64,000 nt of DNA from positions 21,875,925 through 21,939,924 of the forward strand of contig NC_132878.1 in NCBI RefSeq assembly GCF_030463535.1, written 5' to 3'. This DNA comes from Salminus brasiliensis. Its lineage: Eukaryota > Chordata > Actinopteri > Characiformes > Bryconidae. Position 1 is the stretch's first letter. Every line of letters starts with the position of its first letter. The notes beneath the pieces were generated by a model, which saw only the letters and a program-made list of their open reading frames with translations, ran no database searches and was not told the origin of the DNA. Below, piece by piece: positions 59,628 through 64,000 of the stretch. The position numbers were made by a program, and so were the translations under genes.

Positions 59628-60229
59628 ACGGTGTGAGCTGAGGCTTTAGCCTGCTTTCTGCTGGTAGCCGAGCCAGGCCATTCAGAGAACCCACCAAAGG
59701 TTGGGTTTATTCAGTGACGATGCTGTTTCACTGTTTTACTATATCACTATTTTCACTGTTTTCACTATATCTGACACATTGTAGGCTGTGGTGGGGATAA
59801 AGACATGCTCTCTTCGGTTTTAATGGCAGTGTGGAGAAGGAACAGCATAATGCTAACTTGGCCCAAACAAATGGCCCTCAGAGTGGTTCAACTCCAGCAA
59901 TGGCTAAATTATTACTAACCACCTAATGAATTTTGTTAGAGCATCTTAAAGGTGCACTGGGTGGTTTTAGAGCTGCTCATGTATGCTTGAGCCAGGTAAG
60001 GGTTTATAAAGATAAAGGATGGAGGCCCTCGAGTAACTTCAGTGTGGCCCTCATATAGATTCTTTGTTTTCAAGGATCAGTAGGCAGGACGCACTGCCTG
60101 AAGCTTTGGTTTCTATAATCCACCCAAAAAACCTTTACCCATCGTGAGCCGAGACAGTTGAGGCAACTGGAAGGAGTCGTCTTGAAGAATTCAAATGTGG
60201 AATCTTAAATAAATCTTAATGACACATCT

Positions 60230-60925
60230 CCAAAACATCAGGCAGGCCTTGTGGGGTGTTCATGGTACGCAGTGGTCAGTAGCCACCAAAAGTGGTCCAA
60301 GAAAGAACAACCGGTGAACCGGCAACAGTGTTATGGGTACGATTAGTGTTGTTATTAATGCGATCCTTGGAGGCTACACCTCACAACACCTGTCCTTTAA
60401 AATCGGTCGCTAACGGTAGTTGACAGCATGCTCAGTCTGGCGACCTCTTTTCATATAAAAGACTCTAGCTCTCTTTACCTGAGGTCAGTGTGAAAACCAT
60501 CACACAGGGCCTTGATCGATGTCTTTTCTATGAAAAAAACACACAACCAGCACCGCCAACAGTGGAGGACATCTTCTGGGAGAAGCCTGGGAGACTGGAC
60601 CTTCTTATTGTTGGACACTATGTTGCCAGTCCACCCCCTCTCGGTCCATTCAGTGCTGTGTAGCTTTATTGTTCACACGTTTTTCAGAGGATATGTAGAA
60701 ATGCTGAACAGGTTAGACCCCAAAACCTTGGACAAAACATGATTCAAACATGTCCAGAACTTAAAAGATCTACTGCTAAAGCCTTGGTGCTAGATGCAAT
60801 CGGACTGCTTCAGAGGTTTTGTGGAGTCCATGCCTCGAATGGTCAGATCTACTGTGGCGAGGCACAAAAAAAGACCTGCGGTTGAATATCAGATACGTAG
60901 GTTTGTTTGATGCACATGGTTCATT
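60230..60925 (+). mobile_element. Tc1/mariner-type relic with the duplicated segment inside it
   Basis: 60230-60385 carries CAGGCAGGCCTTGTGGGGTGTTCATGG, AGTGGTCAGTAGCCACCAAAAGTGGTCCAAG and AACCGGTGAACCGGCAACAG. 60740-60925 carries GTCCAGAACTTAAAAGATCTACTGCTAAAGCCTTGGTGC and GGAGTCCATGCCTCGAATGG. Both are parts, in the right order and orientation, of the family also seen at 8487-8640 and 14495-14715. The several hundred bases that normally join them are absent, and 60389-60726 sits in their place. Confidence 0.6.
60389..60726 (+). repeat. 338-bp direct duplication, copy B
   Basis: Second copy of 59290-59627. One of the substitutions turns CATATGAAAG into CATATAAAAG, which makes a TATA-box-like TATAAAAG at 60454-60461. 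It lies between two halves of a broken Tc1-type relic. Confidence 0.95.
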
Positions 60926-61754
60926 CATGACTTTATTGACTTGAACGTGTGCATGCATACTCATATGACTCTGTTTATTATTCAGTTATTACTGTTAACA
61001 CTTTTAATTACATGGGATTATTAGGTAGTATAAAGCTAATACACTAAGGGTTAGCATCTTTAGCATACCTTAAATCCTGTGAGAACCTAAATCTGAGTTA
61101 AGAACCTTTCTGATTAAGTGATTCTGACCCTTCAGGGTCCCCAGTGTAAGTATGTCTAATGAATATCTTTCCAAAGTCTTCCCCTAAATGTCTACTGTAT
61201 TCAACACTATTGCTCTCCTCTCCTTGTAGAATGTGCCATCCTAAAAGTGGGTCCGGCTTACGTCAGCATAACCCTGACCAAATACAAGGCTTACATGGCT
61301 CCGCCCTGAGACTGGGCAACCTGGCGAGCTAAATCTAACTTAGTAAGCATTTTGTAAGCTAGCTAGCTATCCAGCTGTCTGCGTGTTTGGTACGTCAGAG
61401 GTTCAGTCACACAGTAATGCCAGCATTACATGTGTACATTGCCTGGATGCCCATCCAACAGGAAAGTGGATAAAGGCCTGACCTTCTTTAAAGCATCATC
61501 ACAAACACTTATGTTATATATAGGTTTTTTAGTTAGTCATGGACACTGTGGCGTTGTCTACAATTTGACCAGTATATTTAGTGAACATTTCACTGAGGAC
61601 AGCTTTAGTACCTTCTCTCAGAAGGCAAGTTGTGCAGATTTAGCGCTTCCTGGGGTCTCAAAATGTAAACAGAATTTTGTTGGCCAGGGATAGATGGCTC
61701 TCATTCATGCAAGCAGCTTATTAGAGTATTAAGACTACACCCAGCTCATTGGAG

Positions 61755-62037
61755 GGCAGTGGTGGCTCAGCGGTTAGACCTCCAGGCTATTGATTACAGG
61801 GTTGTGGGTTCGATACCTGGGCTCGGCAAGCTGCCACTGTTGGGTCCTTGAGCAAGCCCTTTACCCTCTCTGCTCCCTGGGCGCCACAGCAAAGGCTGCC
61901 CACCGCTCCGGGGCAAGTGTGCTCACTGTCCACTGTGTGTGTGTATGTATGTGTGTGTGTGTTTACTGCACGGATGGAAGCCAAATTTCATCTGTGTCAC
62001 AAATGGTGAATATGGTTGTCTTGTCTCGTCTCATTCT
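61755..62037 (+). mobile_element. tRNA-derived SINE, nearly complete
   Basis: The A-box is at about 61763-61777 (TGGCTCAGCGGTTAG) and the B-box at 61807-61817 (GGTTCGATACC), with tRNA-like spacing. Next come GGGCTCGGCAAGCTGCCACTGTTGGGTCC, CCCTTTACCCTCTCTGCTCC and a GT-rich stretch. The 3' end fades near TTGTCTCGTCTC. Same family as 17709-18018. Confidence 0.82.
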
Positions 62038-62196
62038 TAGAGAGGTCTGACGAGTGCATTTTGGTGATTTTTGAGGAGTGTTTTATCATATTTCTAGTTT
62101 GTGTTTTCTATTTAAACTTTGCTTAGCACTTTACGTCACAAGTGTTTTGTATTATACTAAAAAAATCTGCATATCTAAAACAAATTCTCCTCTTCA

Positions 62197-62399
62197 GTCC
62201 CACAGGTGAAATGGAGTGGGAGACCCACAGTCTTGACCTCTAGTGCCTCGTGGAATAACCCCCCCCCCCCCCCCTGTGGACACCATGAACATGTTGAAGT
62301 CGAGCGGCCTGAAGATCCCTGGCAGGGGTCCAAAGCATTCCAGCCCAGTGGGACGAACAGCCACTGGGCCGTCCTCCTGTCCAACAGCCCAGAAAGATA
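62197..62399 (+). CDS. clip2: clip2 (CLIP-115) first coding exon; CDS begins at 62285
   Basis: CLIP-115 binds growing microtubule plus ends through CAP-Gly domains. The acceptor CTCTTCAG is at 62196. The start codon is at 62285 in CACCATGAA, and the donor AGATA|GTAAGT is at 62400. The coding part (115 nt, phase 1 donor) gives 38 residues beginning MNMLKSSGLKIPGRGPKHSS and continuing PVGRTATG. This parallels the human CLIP2 start, MQKPSGLKPPGRGGKHSSPMGRTSTG. The match to CLIP1 (MSMLKPSGLKAPTK) is weaker after residue 10. CAP-Gly domains would follow in later exons outside the window. A run of 16 C residues ends 10 nt before the start codon. Confidence 0.82.
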
Positions 62400-64000
62400 G
62401 TAAGTCAGCTTCCTCTTCCATCCCTCACACTACTCTCAGACCGCCCCAGGAAGAAATGATATCCCTTCCCTGTACTATCAGCCATGATTCAGCTAATTCA
62501 GCAGAGGAAGAGGCTAGAGCAGCACTGACCATCATAGTTTAAAGCAATATTCTGCCTATAAGTATGGACCTTAGTATGCCGCCACAGGTTTTTAAGCTAT
62601 ATAACTTAAACTATGAATGATATTTTCTTCTGTTTGCTGTATGTCTTCATCTGTCATTCCACATCATTTCCTCATAGCCTACTGGAAACGTATCTACATA
62701 TCTCAAAGTATTATCTGTATACACTAACTGTCAAAAGTTTGGGGACATCTAGCTTTTCAAAATCTTTCCTGCATAGTTTCTTTTGATGGTTTGCAATAAT
62801 TTTAACTAGGCTTGTTTTGAGAAAAATACATCGCATCAGTGTAAACATTGTGACAATACTTGCTACATTGAAAATAATAACAGTCCTCACACAGTTATGC
62901 CCTTGCTGTGAAGTCATCAGTCATTAGCATTTTATTAAAGTGTAAATTGTACAGCCTCTCTTTTACCTCTAGAATCAAATCACGGTTGATGTTTTTGTTA
63001 CTGTGGCTTTAAGACTTATCAAAAATGTTGTATTTCCAAAATGACAACTTTATGGAACTGAATGTTCTGTCAGAAAGTAAAGATCAGCTATTTTCTGTTT
63101 GTTTTTTTAATGTGACAACAACAGATGACCTTTGTTGTGACTGGTTGCCTTGTATTGAGCCTCATTCAAAAAGCAATCCAGCTTTAAACCTTGCTTATAA
63201 GTTCGACATGAAAGAGCAGGGCTAAACTGCTGTAGGCCGAATAGGTGTAAATGTGTTGGTCTTCTTGACATCACATAAACAGTGAACTCATAACAAGGTG
63301 CTTTTGCAGCTAAGTGTCCATATATGGACTGCATGGAAAATAATAAAAAAAGATGATTAATTAAAAGACCTCAAATTAAATGGACCTCAGGAGTACAACA
63401 GTGTATTACGTAAGAAATGGTGAGCCAACTTTGTCTGACGTTACCCCACATCCAGTGAGCAGCTACTAGTCTTGTTATTTGCATTAGTCTGCATGTCACC
63501 CAGAGGGGTGTCAGGGTTCAGCTGGACTGTGGAATGCTTTGAGCAGGAAAACGCAGGAACACAGGAAGTGGAGTCTCGCTAAGCGAAAACCAGGAATATT
63601 AGCTGGGTTCTCCAGTTGCTAAGGAGTGTTTTCTGCAATTATGCAATGCATGGCCAGGTGGCTGATTTTTTGCACGACTTATCATCCTACCTATTTGTCT
63701 TTAACAATTTAATAAGTTTTCTCACAGTTATAGTAGAAAACTTGTACTTGTCAGTGCTCCTTTAGCAGTTTTTCTCTTACTGTGTCACGCTCCACCATTA
63801 GCAGACCACTATTATCAGATCTGTTAGAAAGAAAATGTGGGGTATTATTAATCATATCCCCTCTGGCTGTTCTCAGAGACAGTGTGGCTCATGCCCAGTG
63901 TGGGTTTAAAACAAAGCATGATATTTAAGTCTCTGCCAAGGTTGAATAACTTCTGTTTCTAGTAACTACACAAAAGAAATGCCCGATAGGTGGCAAGGGG
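62400..64000. other. clip2 intron after first coding exon
   Basis: Mostly unique AT-rich sequence to the window end. TGTCAAAAGTTTGGGGACAT at 62729-62748 resembles the terminus of a small Tc1-related MITE. No second coding exon with a CAP-Gly motif was found before 64000. Confidence 0.5.

Larger units (their letters stand above)
59055..62196. other. Putative clip2 intron 1
   Basis: Contains both 338-bp copies, the Tc1 relic, and the SINE at 61755-62037. 60960-61750 appears unique. The piece after TCCTTGTAG at 61229 could be an alternative 5' UTR exon, but no donor of quality was found. Confidence 0.5.

Noticed and set aside
59413-60742. Two ORFs sharing 72 residues (59413-59649 and 60512-60742) as a conserved duplicated gene
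   Set aside because: The whole 338-bp DNA segment is duplicated at about 98.5 percent identity including non-coding parts, so the shared peptide is no evidence of coding. No domain or splice structure supports it.
61230-61325. Possible extra 5' UTR exon of clip2 after TCCTTGTAG
   Set aside because: No credible donor follows and the putative exon cannot be delimited.

Overview
The window is vertebrate genomic DNA, most probably from a teleost fish and perhaps an otophysan. The evidence is three split genes with GT-AG introns that translate to vertebrate families, plus a dense load of fish-type repeats: Tc1-like transposons of many ages, L2-like LINE 3' ends, tRNA-derived SINEs, MITEs and microsatellites. 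Most of the open reading frames of 60-100 codons are chance or repeat-derived.

Layout, all three genes on the + strand. (1) 1-4.2 kb is upstream sequence: an edge-truncated Tc1-like element with an open transposase start on the - strand, set in an older Tc1 relic, then MITE-like repeats. (2) 4225-8268 is a six-exon uroplakin III family gene (upk3-like). It encodes 294 residues, with a signal peptide, a WSDNI/GRSGAMVVITTIL juxtamembrane block, one membrane helix and a cytoplasmic tail with a YDNPAY motif. (3) 8.3-19.1 kb is repeat-rich and intergenic. It holds a structurally complete Tc1-like element (15953-17547) with a 340-codon transposase, the DDE triad and IR/DR inverted repeats. (4) 19674-52574 is rasa4 (CAPRI). 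I reconstruct 21 coding exons in perfect phase, giving 803 residues: two C2 domains, RasGAP, PH and a Btk zinc motif. Its 12-kb intron 4 is full of transposon relics and intron 14 holds a 69-bp minisatellite. (5) 52.6-58.5 kb is the 3' flank. (6) From about 58.6 kb a CpG-rich promoter and a probable noncoding first exon lead to the first coding exon of clip2 (CLIP-115) at 62285-62399; the rest of that gene lies beyond the window.

The three genes do not form one pathway: urothelial/epithelial membrane protein, Ca2+-triggered Ras inactivator, microtubule plus-end protein. In human, UPK3BL and RASA4 genes are neighbours at 7q22, and CLIP2 is at 7q11.23, so the order here looks like conserved or ancestral linkage.

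I found no evidence for an undescribed multi-gene system. The most unusual structures are a 338-bp intronic segment copied almost perfectly into the middle of a broken transposon 1.1 kb away, the two-subtype 69-bp minisatellite that stays open on both strands, the apparently intact Tc1 element, and nested SINE-in-Tc1 insertions. Repeat family assignments rest on recognition by eye, without a database search.
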